This document shows, one piece after another, positions 49,329 through 58,501 of a stretch of DNA of 64,000 nt. The notes under the pieces are model-generated. The model worked only from the letters and a program-made list of their open reading frames with translations, was not told the origin of the DNA and searched no databases. Position 1 is the stretch's first letter. Every line of letters begins with the position of its first letter. The position numbers and the translations under genes are program-made. Source of the stretch: Candidatus Lachnoclostridium pullistercoris (lineage in GTDB: Bacteria; Bacillota; Clostridia; Lachnospirales; Lachnospiraceae); assembly GCA_019119775.1 (NCBI GenBank), contig DWWL01000049.1:1-64000 (forward strand), written 5' to 3'.

Positions 49329-50663
49329 ATGAATGAGACATTTATGAAAGAAAAACCGGTGTTTCCGCTGATTTTGTCCATGGCCCTGCCTATGATTATC
49401 TCCATGCTGGTGAATTCTCTGTATAATATTGTAGACAGCTTTTTCGTGGCACAGATCAGTGAGGACGCCATGACGGCCCTGTCGCTGGTATATCCGGTGC
49501 AGAACCTGATCAACGCGGCCGCCATCGGATTCGGCGTGGGAATCAATGCGGTGATCGCCCTCCATCTGGGAGCCGGAGCGAAGAAGAAGGCGGACGCAGC
49601 TGCATTTCACGGGCTGATCCTCTCGGCGGTCCACGGGGTGATCGCCATGGCGGTGAGCATTCTGATCATGCCCTCGTTTCTCAGGATGTTCACCTCGTCG
49701 GAGACGGTGATCGACCTGGGCGTGCGCTATTCCAACATCGCCTTCTCCTTCTCCCTGATTATCATGCTGGGGCTGTTTTTTGAGAAGCTCTTCCAGTCTG
49801 TGGGAATGATGAAGGAGACGATGATCAGCCTGCTCAGCGGGTGCATCACCAATATCATTCTGGACCCGGTGCTTATTTTTGGAATCGGATTTTTCCCGGA
49901 AATGGGAATCGAGGGCGCAGCCCTGGCCACAGGAATCGGACAGGTGGTGACGCTGGTGATCTACCTGGTGCTGTACGCGGTACGGCCCATGTCAGTGCGG
50001 ATCAGGAAGAAAGAATTTGTCTGGGATGGAAAAATGGCGCTCCGCCTGTACGCGATCGGAATTCCGGCCACGCTGAATCTGGCGCTGTCCTCCCTGCTGG
50101 TTTCCTGCTTAAACGCCATGCTGGCGGTCTACTCCCAGAGCTACGTGGTGATTCTGGGCATCTACTATAAGCTGCAGACCTTCCTCTATCTGCCGGCCAA
50201 CGGCATCGTTCAGGGAATCCGCCCTATTATCGGCTACAACTATGGAGCGGGAGAATATAAGCGGGTGAAGAGCATTTACCGGATCACTCTGGGCTTAAGC
50301 GGCCTGATCATGGCTTTTGGAACCATCATCTGCATGACGGCGGCGGGACCGTTGATCGGGCTGTTCACGGAGAATCCGGAGACGGTCCAGGCGGGCGGAA
50401 CGGCCCTGCGCATCATCAGCGCCGGATTCATCATTTCTTCCGTGTCAGTCACCACATCGGGAGCGCTGGAGGGCCTGGGAAAAGGAACCCAGTCTCTGGT
50501 AATCTCCCTCTGCCGCTACGTGGTGGTGATTCTGCCGGCTGCCTTTTTCTTAAGCCGGATCCTGGGCCCCAACGGTGTATTTCACGCCTTCTGGGTCACA
50601 GAGACAGTGACAGCGGCGGCAGCCTTTCTCGTATACCGGAAATCAGTGAAGCTGACGGCCTGA
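49329..50663 (+). CDS. MATE family efflux transporter
   Basis: multi-TM; SMLVNSLYNIVDSFFVAQISEDAMTALSLVYPVQNL. Confidence 0.92.
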   Translation: MNETFMKEKPVFPLILSMALPMIISMLVNSLYNIVDSFFVAQISEDAMTALSLVYPVQNLINAAAIGFGVGINAVIALHLGAGAKKKADAAAFHGLILSAVHGVIAMAVSILIMPSFLRMFTSSETVIDLGVRYSNIAFSFSLIIMLGLFFEKLFQSVGMMKETMISLLSGCITNIILDPVLIFGIGFFPEMGIEGAALATGIGQVVTLVIYLVLYAVRPMSVRIRKKEFVWDGKMALRLYAIGIPATLNLALSSLLVSCLNAMLAVYSQSYVVILGIYYKLQTFLYLPANGIVQGIRPIIGYNYGAGEYKRVKSIYRITLGLSGLIMAFGTIICMTAAGPLIGLFTENPETVQAGGTALRIISAGFIISSVSVTTSGALEGLGKGTQSLVISLCRYVVVILPAAFFLSRILGPNGVFHAFWVTETVTAAAAFLVYRKSVKLTA

Positions 50664-50692
50664 CGGCCGCCAGCTTCTTTCATAAGCGCATA

Positions 50693-51874
50693 TTATTCGT
50701 TCAGATAATCCAGAGCGTACTGGGCGTAGAACGCGACTGAGTTCTGGAGACAGTCCTCGTCGATCTTGAAATTGCCGGAATGATGGGGCTCGTCCGTTCC
50801 CTTCTCCGGATCGCCGATCCCCACCAGCGCCAGCAGGGAATCAGGAACCTGGTGCATCATATAGGAGAAATCCTCCCCGCCCATCATGGGATCGATATGG
50901 CCGATTCCCTCTTCTCCCAGCAGCTTCTTCACGGCCGCCGTGCCTCTGGCGGAGGCTTTTTCCGGATTGTTGCAGGGCAGCATGGCGTCGTAAACGTATT
51001 TTTCCGTCACCTGGCAGCGGTAGGCGTCCGCAGTCTGCTCAACGACCCGGTGCATGGCCTGGGGAATGTCGTGGAGGAACTCCTGCACGTTGTAGCAGCG
51101 CATGGTGCCCTCGAACATGGCCTCGGAGGCGATGACGTTGAAGCGGGTGCCGCTTTCGATGTGGCCGACGGTGATCACCACCGGATCGTCGGCGGGAAAT
51201 TCCCGGCTGACGATGTGCTGAAGGTTTACTACGGCCGCGGCTGCCGCAAGGCCGGCGTCCACGCCCTGATGCGGTCTGGCCCCGTGGCCCGGCTTTCCTG
51301 AGAGACGGTAGCGGAACCAGTTGGCAGCCGCCATGCGGGGGCCGGCCTCCACGGAAATTGTCCCGCTCTTTACTCCGCTCCAGAGATGGATCGCCATGGC
51401 AGCGTCCACGCCGTCCAGGCACCCGGCCTTCACCGTGTCGTCAGCCCCGGAGCCCAGCTCCTCCGCCGGCTGGAAGATCAGGCGGACAGTTCCGCGGATC
51501 TGATCCCTGCATTCCATTAAAACTTTGGCTGCCCCCAGAAGAGAGGCGGTGTGGCCGTCGTGGCCGCAGGCGTGCATGACGCCGTCCACCTGGGATTTGT
51601 AGGGACAGTCATTTAACTCCTGGACGTTCAGCGCGTCCATATCGGCCCGCAGGGCGATGGTTCTGCCCGGCTGACTGCCGTGAATGTCGCAGATGACGGC
51701 GGTGCCGAAGGAGCCGATCACCCTGGGCTCAAGTCCCATGCTCTTTAATTCTTCGATCACTTTTTTTGAGGTACCTATTTCTTTTCCGCCCAGCTCGGGA
51801 TGCTGATGAAAATATCTCCGCAGCCCGATGACGTAATCTCTGTATTTGATGGCCAGTTCCATTGTCTTTTCCAT
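50693..51874 (-). CDS. M20 family metallo-amidohydrolase, subtype A copy 1
   Basis: RRYFHQHPELGGKE, ALRADMDAL, MHACGHDGHTASLLGAAK, GGEDFSYM. Confidence 0.92.
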   Translation of the reverse strand: MEKTMELAIKYRDYVIGLRRYFHQHPELGGKEIGTSKKVIEELKSMGLEPRVIGSFGTAVICDIHGSQPGRTIALRADMDALNVQELNDCPYKSQVDGVMHACGHDGHTASLLGAAKVLMECRDQIRGTVRLIFQPAEELGSGADDTVKAGCLDGVDAAMAIHLWSGVKSGTISVEAGPRMAAANWFRYRLSGKPGHGARPHQGVDAGLAAAAAVVNLQHIVSREFPADDPVVITVGHIESGTRFNVIASEAMFEGTMRCYNVQEFLHDIPQAMHRVVEQTADAYRCQVTEKYVYDAMLPCNNPEKASARGTAAVKKLLGEEGIGHIDPMMGGEDFSYMMHQVPDSLLALVGIGDPEKGTDEPHHSGNFKIDEDCLQNSVAFYAQYALDYLNE

Positions 51875-51911
51875 AACGGATTTCCCCCTTGTGTAAAGCT
51901 ATATTTTGAAT

Positions 51912-51940
51912 TATAGGATCGCAGGGGAGGGATTTCAAGA
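51912..51940 (-). promoter_or_regulatory. promoter of M20 A1
   Basis: minus strand TTGAAA-N17-TATAAT. Confidence 0.65.
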
Positions 51941-52041
51941 AAAATTTGGCTGTTTTTGAAAGAATACAGAAGTTTTCCTTGTCGTGAGCTGTATTTTTCG
52001 GTATGATAAGGATAAATGAAATGGCAAGGGAGGCCAGGAGT

Positions 52042-53229
52042 ATGAATTTTAGAGAAGAAGCTGAAAAAAATGAACAGTGGATCGTGGAGCAGAGAAGATT
52101 TTTCCACCAGTGTCCGGAATTATCTGAAAAAGAGGTCAATACCACGAAGGAGATTGGAAAGAGACTGGAGGAAATGGGGCTCACGCCTCATTATTATGAC
52201 GGATACACCGGTCTGACCGCGGACATCAAAGGCGGAAAAGCCGGAGCCGGGACCAAGACCGTGGCTCTGCGGGCCGATATCGACGGTCTTCCGGTGGAGG
52301 AGCACACCGGCCTTTCTTTCTGCAGCAGAAATGACGGCGTGATGCACGCCTGCGGCCATGACTGCCATATTTCCATGCTGCTGGGCGGCGTGAAAATGCT
52401 CATGGACCACAGGGACGAGCTGCAGGGAACGGTGAGGATCCTGTTCCAGCCGGCAGAGGAAGTGGCCATGGGAGCGAAGTACATGATCGAGCACGGCGCT
52501 CTGGAAGGGGTGGACGCCATCTACGGAGCCCATATCTGGGGCGGTTTTGAAGCTCCCTACTTAAACTTTGAGTCCGGCCCCCGCATGGCCAGCTGCGACG
52601 AGTTCCGCATCGAGGTCAACGGCCTGTCCGCCCACGGCTCCGCACCCCACGCGGGAGTGGATGCTCTGACGACAGCGGTCCACATCGTGTCGGAAGCTCA
52701 GGAGATCGTGTCCCGCTACAATGACCCGTTAAATCCCCTGGTGGTGACGTTCGGAACCATCAACGGCGGCCAGAGGTTCAACATTATCCCCAACAAGGTA
52801 GTGATGACCGGTACGGTCCGCACTCTGTCCGCAGAGATGAGAAAGAAGACGGAAGAGCTGCTGCGCAGCATTGTGGAGCATGTGACGGCGATCCACGGCG
52901 CTACGGGAACGCTGGAGATGCAGTATCTGACCGGCGTGGTGGTCAATGACGACGAGGATCTGAACCAGATTGCGGAGAAAGCGGCGGTGAAGCTGTACGG
53001 AGAGGGCTGCTTAAAGCATCTGGAGAAGATGATGGGCAGCGAGGACTTCTCCTTCTTTATGGATGAGGTTCCCGGCGTTTACGGTTTCCTGGGAAGCTAT
53101 GACCCGGAGAAGGGCTACACCGCATCCAACCACAACGACTGCTATACGGTGGATGAGGAGCTGTTAAAGAGAGGCGCCGCCATGTACGCACAGTTTGCGT
53201 TTGACTATCTGGAGGCAAAGGCAGAATAG
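52042..53229 (+). CDS. M20 family metallo-amidohydrolase, subtype B copy 1
   Basis: QRRFFHQCPELSEKE, ALRADIDGLPVEEHTG, MHACGHDCHISMLLGG; start trimmed. Confidence 0.92.
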   Translation: MNFREEAEKNEQWIVEQRRFFHQCPELSEKEVNTTKEIGKRLEEMGLTPHYYDGYTGLTADIKGGKAGAGTKTVALRADIDGLPVEEHTGLSFCSRNDGVMHACGHDCHISMLLGGVKMLMDHRDELQGTVRILFQPAEEVAMGAKYMIEHGALEGVDAIYGAHIWGGFEAPYLNFESGPRMASCDEFRIEVNGLSAHGSAPHAGVDALTTAVHIVSEAQEIVSRYNDPLNPLVVTFGTINGGQRFNIIPNKVVMTGTVRTLSAEMRKKTEELLRSIVEHVTAIHGATGTLEMQYLTGVVVNDDEDLNQIAEKAAVKLYGEGCLKHLEKMMGSEDFSFFMDEVPGVYGFLGSYDPEKGYTASNHNDCYTVDEELLKRGAAMYAQFAFDYLEAKAE

Positions 53230-53279
53230 ATATCTTGAGGCGAAAGCAGAATAAATATCTGCAGACAGGGGCAGAATAA
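53206..53279 (+). repeat. 25-bp tandem triplication of the M20 B1 gene 3' end including its stop codon
   Basis: TATCTGGAGGCAAAGGCAGAATAG / TATCTTGAGGCGAAAGCAGAATAA / TATCTGCAGACAGGGGCAGAATAA. Confidence 0.85.
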
Positions 53280-53320
53280 AAATTAACCGCGGGAGCAAGA
53301 CAGATACCCCGCACAGATAA

Positions 53321-53357
53321 AGGCAGGTTCCGCTGTGAAAAGGAGCCTGCCTTTTGT
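53321..53357 (+). terminator. intrinsic terminator
   Basis: AAAGGCAGGTTCC / GGAGCCTGCCTTTT. Confidence 0.75.
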
Positions 53358-53421
53358 TGACATGTTTTCCGGGTTCCTGCTATAATGGCCTTCAATATGC
53401 GGAAAAGAGAGGAAACAAACC

Positions 53422-54228
53422 GTGAGTAATAAAAGTATTTTTGTCATTCTGAAGGGAATGGCTGTGGGAGGGACCATGCTGGTCCCCGGCGTGAGCGGCG
53501 GGTCCATGGCCATGATCCTGGGCATTTATGACCGGCTGGTATCTTCTGTCAGCTCATTTATGAAGCATCGGCGGGAGAGCCTGATCTTTTTAGGGGAGTT
53601 CTGCCTGGGCGGCGGCCTGGGAATGATCCTGTTTGCCAGACCTCTTTTGGGGCTGATTGAGCGGTTTCCCATGCCTATGATGTATTTTTTCCTGGGAGCG
53701 GTGGCGGGAGGCGTGCCCCTGATCCTGCGGGAGGCGGATGTGAAAAAATTTTCATGGAAGATCCCGGTCTACATCCTGGCTGGCCTGCTGGCGGTCATGG
53801 CGGTGGGACTGATCCCGGAAGGAACGTTTCAGTCAGAGATGTCCGGCGGCTTATCCAGCGTGCTGCTTCTGCTGGCGGCCGGCGCGGCAGCCGCTGTGGC
53901 TTTAGTCCTTCCCGGAATCAGCGTGTCGTATCTGTTCCTGGTCATGGGAATCTATGATGAGCTGATGAGGGCGATCGGCAGCCTGTACCTGCCGTTTTTA
54001 GTTCCCCTGGGGGCGGGCATCCTGCTGGGAGTTATCCTGACCACGAAGGTACTGGAGGAGGCGATGGTGAGGCATCCCCAGCCCACGTATTTGATCATCC
54101 TGGGATTTGTATTCGGGTCGATGGCGGAAGTATTTCCGGGGATTCCCCAGGGAGGAGAGCTTTTCGTCAGCCTGGCTGCCCTGGCAGCCGGCTTCGGGGC
54201 AATTTTCTTTCTGTCCGGAAAAGAGTAA
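53422..54228 (+). CDS. DUF368 domain-containing membrane protein
   Basis: GTMLVPGVSGGSMAMILGIYDRLV, VLPGISVSYLFLVMGIYDEL. Confidence 0.9.
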   Translation: MSNKSIFVILKGMAVGGTMLVPGVSGGSMAMILGIYDRLVSSVSSFMKHRRESLIFLGEFCLGGGLGMILFARPLLGLIERFPMPMMYFFLGAVAGGVPLILREADVKKFSWKIPVYILAGLLAVMAVGLIPEGTFQSEMSGGLSSVLLLLAAGAAAAVALVLPGISVSYLFLVMGIYDELMRAIGSLYLPFLVPLGAGILLGVILTTKVLEEAMVRHPQPTYLIILGFVFGSMAEVFPGIPQGGELFVSLAALAAGFGAIFFLSGKE

Positions 54229-54297
54229 AAAAAGACTGGTCCTTCGGGAAGAAACCGCAGAAAACCTGCGGCCTCTTTCCGGGACCAGTCTTTTTTA
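54228..54297. terminator. long bidirectional terminator between convergent genes
   Basis: AAAAAAGACTGGTCC ... GGGACCAGTCTTTTTT with inner CCGCAG/CTGCGG stem. Confidence 0.85.
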
Positions 54298-54356
54298 TTT
54301 AACGGGAAACTTCGTTCCCTGTTAAATAAAAACGCTCCGAGGAGCAGGATTCTTTC
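54298..54356. repeat. post-terminator intergenic repeat, copy B
   Basis: TTTAACGGGAAACTTCGTTCCCTGTTAAATAAAAACGCTCCGAGGAGC...; similar to copies A and C. Confidence 0.65.
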
Positions 54357-54377
54357 CTGACAGGAACCTGGGGACGA

Positions 54378-55556
54378 TCACTCGTTCAGGTAGTCGATGG
54401 CGTACTGAGCATAGAGGGCAGCCGCGCCGGGAAGAGCGTCCTCATCCACGTTGAAGCGTCCGGAGTGGTTGGGCTCGCAGCAGCCTTTCTCCTCATTGCC
54501 GGTTCCTACGTTGATGAACAGAGAGTCTTTTACCTTGTCCATCATGAAGGAATAGTCCTCGCCTCCCATGCTGGGAGCCACGTGGGCAAGTCCTTCCTCG
54601 CCGAAGAGCTTCTTTACGGTAGCCTGTCCGCGCAGAGTCGGAGCTTCCGGATTGTAGCAGGGCATGGTGAGAGCGTCGTGCTTTTCCACTACCAGCTCGC
54701 AGCGGTAAGCGTCGGCAACGCCTTTTACCACACGCTCCATGGAAGCGGGAACTGCGCGGAAGATCTCCGGGTCGTAGCAGCGGACGGTGCCTTCCAGCAC
54801 AGCCTCAGCGGCGATGACATTGAAGCGGGTGCCGGCTTCGATCTTTCCGATGGTGATGACTAACGGCTTGTCAGCCGGGAACTCACGGCTCACTATGTGC
54901 TGCAGATCCAGAGCTGCGGCGCAGGCGGCCAGTCCGGCGTCAATGCCCTGGTGAGGCTGCGCGCCGTGTCCGGGCTTGCCGATGAAGCGGTACTTGAACC
55001 AGGTGGCGGCAGCCAGTCTGGGTCCGGCTTCCACAGAGAAGGTTCCGGCTTTGATGGAGGGATTTACATGGGTTCCCATGGTGGCATCCACTCCGTCCAG
55101 GCAGCCGGCCTCGATCATGGCTTTTGCGCCGTAGGCCGTTTCCTCAGCCGGCTGGAACAGCAGGCGGACGGTGCCGTTAAAATCATCCCGGCAGGCGTTT
55201 AAGATCTTTGCCGCGCCCAGAAGAGTGGAAGTATGGCAGTCATGGCCGCAGGCGTGCATCATGCCGTCCACAGTGGACTTGTAGGGAACGTCATTTAATT
55301 CCTGTACGCTCAGAGCGTCCATATCGGCTCTCAGGGCGATGGTTTTGCCCGGGCCCTTTCCCTTGATATCGCACATTACGCCGGTGCCGCTGGTGCAGAC
55401 CATCTTCGGCTCCAGTCCCATTTTCTCCAGTTCTTCATAGATTCTCTTGCTGGTATTTACTTCATGCTCGCTGGCTTCCGGATGGCAGTGGAAGTGACGG
55501 CGCATTTCCACGATGTAGTCCTTATTTTCCATAGCAAGCTGCAGTGTTTTCTCCAT
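54378..55556 (-). CDS. M20 family metallo-amidohydrolase, subtype A copy 2
   Basis: MRRHFHCHPEASEHEVNTSKRI, ALRADMDALSVQELNDVPYKS, MHACGHDCHTSTLLGAAK; start trimmed. Confidence 0.92.
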   Translation of the reverse strand: MEKTLQLAMENKDYIVEMRRHFHCHPEASEHEVNTSKRIYEELEKMGLEPKMVCTSGTGVMCDIKGKGPGKTIALRADMDALSVQELNDVPYKSTVDGMMHACGHDCHTSTLLGAAKILNACRDDFNGTVRLLFQPAEETAYGAKAMIEAGCLDGVDATMGTHVNPSIKAGTFSVEAGPRLAAATWFKYRFIGKPGHGAQPHQGIDAGLAACAAALDLQHIVSREFPADKPLVITIGKIEAGTRFNVIAAEAVLEGTVRCYDPEIFRAVPASMERVVKGVADAYRCELVVEKHDALTMPCYNPEAPTLRGQATVKKLFGEEGLAHVAPSMGGEDYSFMMDKVKDSLFINVGTGNEEKGCCEPNHSGRFNVDEDALPGAAALYAQYAIDYLNE

Positions 55557-55892
55557 AGTACAAAATCTCCTTTCTTTCATACGTTATAGTAATAACGAAT
55601 TAATGTTGATTATAGGATGTTACATGGGGAAAAGCAATAGGGGAATACAGATATTTTATTTTTTCTTTTCAAAAATTTAAGATTTATGTAGACTTTTTTT
55701 ATAAAAAAAGTTATAATGACTTAATCATGCTGATGAAAAAGAGACAAAGAAAGACAATTCTGCTCTCATATTGACAGCCGGCCTGATCCGGCAGTCATCA
55801 AAATAGAGGGATGTGCGCCCGGCCCAAGACGGAGCGTGCATTGACTTCAGGCGGAAAACCGCCGGAAGCCATGTTGAAAGGAGGAAATTTCT

Positions 55893-57146
55893 ATGGAACA
55901 ACTTCAGGCGTTTATTGTTGCGTCGCCGATTTTCGCCATGCTGATCCTGTGTATCGTATATGCTCTTGGTGATACCATCGGTACACTGACCAAAGCATGG
56001 ATTCCGTCTGTGTTCGTGGTGGCTGTCCTGTTCCTTCTGGGATACTGGACGTTCTTCCCGAAGGACATCGTGACGCTGGCCGGCTTCGGAGCACCTCTTG
56101 GCGGTACTCTGGCAATCATGATCTGCATTACCCACATGGGTACTTCCATCAGTCTGGAAGAGCTGAAAAAGCAGTGGAAGATCATCGTTGTGTGTCTGGC
56201 AGGTCTGGCAGGCATGGTGGCGGCATGTATGATCATCTGCCCCATCTTCGTTGACTTTAACTACATCGTTGCAGGTCTTCCGCCTCTGACCGGAGGCATC
56301 GTGGCAGCGACCATGATGCAGGAGGCAGCCCAGAATCTGGGACTGGAGAAAGCGGCTGTGCTGGCGATCTGTATGTACGTATGCCAGGGCTTCGCGGGCT
56401 ATCCTCTCACGGCTGTGATGCTGAAGAAAGAAGGCCGCAACCTGCTGAAGGACTACAGAAGCGGAAAAGTGAAAAAGGTTGCAAAAGCCGGAGCAATCGA
56501 TGAAGTGAACGGAAAGTTCGCCGTGGAAGAGAAGAAGAAAAAGAAACTCATCCCGGAGATTCCAAATAAGTACTACTCCACCGCAGTTTCTCTGACCACC
56601 ATCATGATCGTGGCCCTGCTGTCCTCTCTGATCAGCACCTGGACCGGCACGTTCATGGGCGTATATGCCATCAACCAGGCGGTAATCGCTCTGATCCTCG
56701 GCATCGCTGCCACAGAGCTTGGCTTCCTGCGTCCCAACGTTCTGAAGGAGAACGGATGCTTTAACTTCCTGATGTTCGTTCTGATGATGTACGTATTCGG
56801 CGGATTAAACAGCGCAACTCCTGAGCTTCTTCTGGAGATCCTTGGACCGCTGGTATTCATCATCGTTGTAGGTGTGGCAGGCATGTGCATCTGCTCCACC
56901 ATCGTTGGAAAGATTCTGAAAGTAAGTCCTTACATGGCAATTGCTACCAGCCTTACAGCTCTTTACGGCTTCCCGCCGAACTACGTTCTGACGGATGAGG
57001 CTTCCAAGGCTCTGGCTGATAATGATGACGAAAAAGAATACTTAATGGATAACATGCTTCCGCAGATGATCGTAGGCGGATTCGTGACGGTAACGATCAC
57101 ATCCGTTATCATCGCCAGCATCTTTATCCCGCTGCTTCGCGCGTAA
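55893..57146 (+). CDS. multi-TM transporter-like protein (GltS-like appearance)
   Basis: about 10 hydrophobic segments, GLPPLTGGIVAATMMQEAA; between two M20 genes. Confidence 0.6.
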   Translation: MEQLQAFIVASPIFAMLILCIVYALGDTIGTLTKAWIPSVFVVAVLFLLGYWTFFPKDIVTLAGFGAPLGGTLAIMICITHMGTSISLEELKKQWKIIVVCLAGLAGMVAACMIICPIFVDFNYIVAGLPPLTGGIVAATMMQEAAQNLGLEKAAVLAICMYVCQGFAGYPLTAVMLKKEGRNLLKDYRSGKVKKVAKAGAIDEVNGKFAVEEKKKKKLIPEIPNKYYSTAVSLTTIMIVALLSSLISTWTGTFMGVYAINQAVIALILGIAATELGFLRPNVLKENGCFNFLMFVLMMYVFGGLNSATPELLLEILGPLVFIIVVGVAGMCICSTIVGKILKVSPYMAIATSLTALYGFPPNYVLTDEASKALADNDDEKEYLMDNMLPQMIVGGFVTVTITSVIIASIFIPLLRA

Positions 57147-57199
57147 ACATTTCAAAAATCTTGGGTAGTATCTGAAAGCCGAGCAGAGAAAAGAAAAAA

Positions 57200-57240
57200 G
57201 CACCCTGCCGAAAAGGTATCTTGCCGGCGGGGTGTTTTTT
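57200..57240 (+). terminator. intrinsic terminator
   Basis: CACCCTGCCG / CGGCGGGGTG + TTTTTT. Confidence 0.85.
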
Positions 57241-57290
57241 GTATATAATGTGAATATGAAAGATATTTTCAGAAAGGACGGGGATTTTTT

Positions 57291-58478
57291 ATGAATTTTA
57301 AGGAATTAGCAGATCAAAATGAACAATGGATCATTGATCAGAGAAGATTTTTCCATCAGTGCCCGGAGGTTTCCTTTGAGGAGAAGAATACGACGAAGGA
57401 GATCGGAAAACGCCTGGAGGAGATGGGACTGACCCCTCACTATTATGAAGACTATACCGGCCTCTGGGCGATGATCGAGGGCGGAAAAGCCGGGGCAGGC
57501 ACGAAAACGGTGGCCCTGCGGGCTGACATCGACGCTCTGCCGGTGGAGGAGCACACGGGACTTTCCTTCTGCAGCAAGAATCCCGGGGTGATGCACGCCT
57601 GCGGCCACGACTGCCATATCGCCATGCTTCTCGGCGGCATCAAGATGCTGATGGAGAAGAAAGATGAGTTAAAGGGAAATGTGAAGATCATTTTCCAGGC
57701 GGCGGAGGAGTCCTGCTACGGAGCCAGATATTATATTGAGCATGGTTTCCTGGATGACGTGGACGCCATCTACGGAGCTCACATCTGGGGAGATTTCGAC
57801 GCGCCGTACATGAACTTTGAGTCCGGTCCCCGTATGGCCAGCGCAGATAATTTTACCATTGAAGTGGAAGGCGTGTCGGCTCACGGCTCCGCTCCTCACC
57901 AGGGAATTGACGCAATCCTGGCGGCGGCCCACATGATCACAGAGATCCAGGCTATCGTATCCAGGATGAATGATCCTTTAAATCCCCTGGTAGTGACCAT
58001 CGGCGAGATCCACGGCGGCCAGAGGTTCAACATCATTGCCAACAAGGTAGTGATGGAGGGAACCACCAGAACCCATTCCGCGGAGATGAGAGGAAAGACG
58101 GAGGGACTGTTGAGAAATATTGTGGAGCACGTGGCGGAGTCCTTCGGAGCGAAGGCTACCTTAAAATTTGACTATTATCCGGGCCCGGTGATCAATGATC
58201 ACGAGGATCTGAACCGGATCGCAAACGCCGCCGCAGTGAAGCTCTACGGCGAGGGCTGCTTAAAGAGCCTGCCGAAGATGATGGGCAGCGAGGACTTTGC
58301 CATGTTCATGGAGAAGGTGCCGGGCATCTTCGGATTCATCGGCAGCCGCAATGAAAAGCTGGGTTACACGGCGAAGAACCACAACGACCATTACACGGTG
58401 GATGAGAGCGTGCTGAAGCGGGGAGCTGCCATGTACGCCCAGTTTGCTTATGATTATCTGGAAGAGAAGGCAGAATAA
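57291..58478 (+). CDS. M20 family metallo-amidohydrolase, subtype B copy 2
   Basis: MNFKELADQNEQWIIDQRRFFHQCPEVSFEE, highly similar to 52042-53229. Confidence 0.92.
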   Translation: MNFKELADQNEQWIIDQRRFFHQCPEVSFEEKNTTKEIGKRLEEMGLTPHYYEDYTGLWAMIEGGKAGAGTKTVALRADIDALPVEEHTGLSFCSKNPGVMHACGHDCHIAMLLGGIKMLMEKKDELKGNVKIIFQAAEESCYGARYYIEHGFLDDVDAIYGAHIWGDFDAPYMNFESGPRMASADNFTIEVEGVSAHGSAPHQGIDAILAAAHMITEIQAIVSRMNDPLNPLVVTIGEIHGGQRFNIIANKVVMEGTTRTHSAEMRGKTEGLLRNIVEHVAESFGAKATLKFDYYPGPVINDHEDLNRIANAAAVKLYGEGCLKSLPKMMGSEDFAMFMEKVPGIFGFIGSRNEKLGYTAKNHNDHYTVDESVLKRGAAMYAQFAYDYLEEKAE

Positions 58479-58501
58479 CGGCCGGACAGGAGGCTCAGGC
58501 G

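Noticed and set aside
53206-53279. CRISPR-like tandem array
   Set aside because: Only three 24-bp units separated by 1 bp and derived from a gene's 3' end; no spacers. No CRISPR-like pattern was noticed elsewhere in the window.
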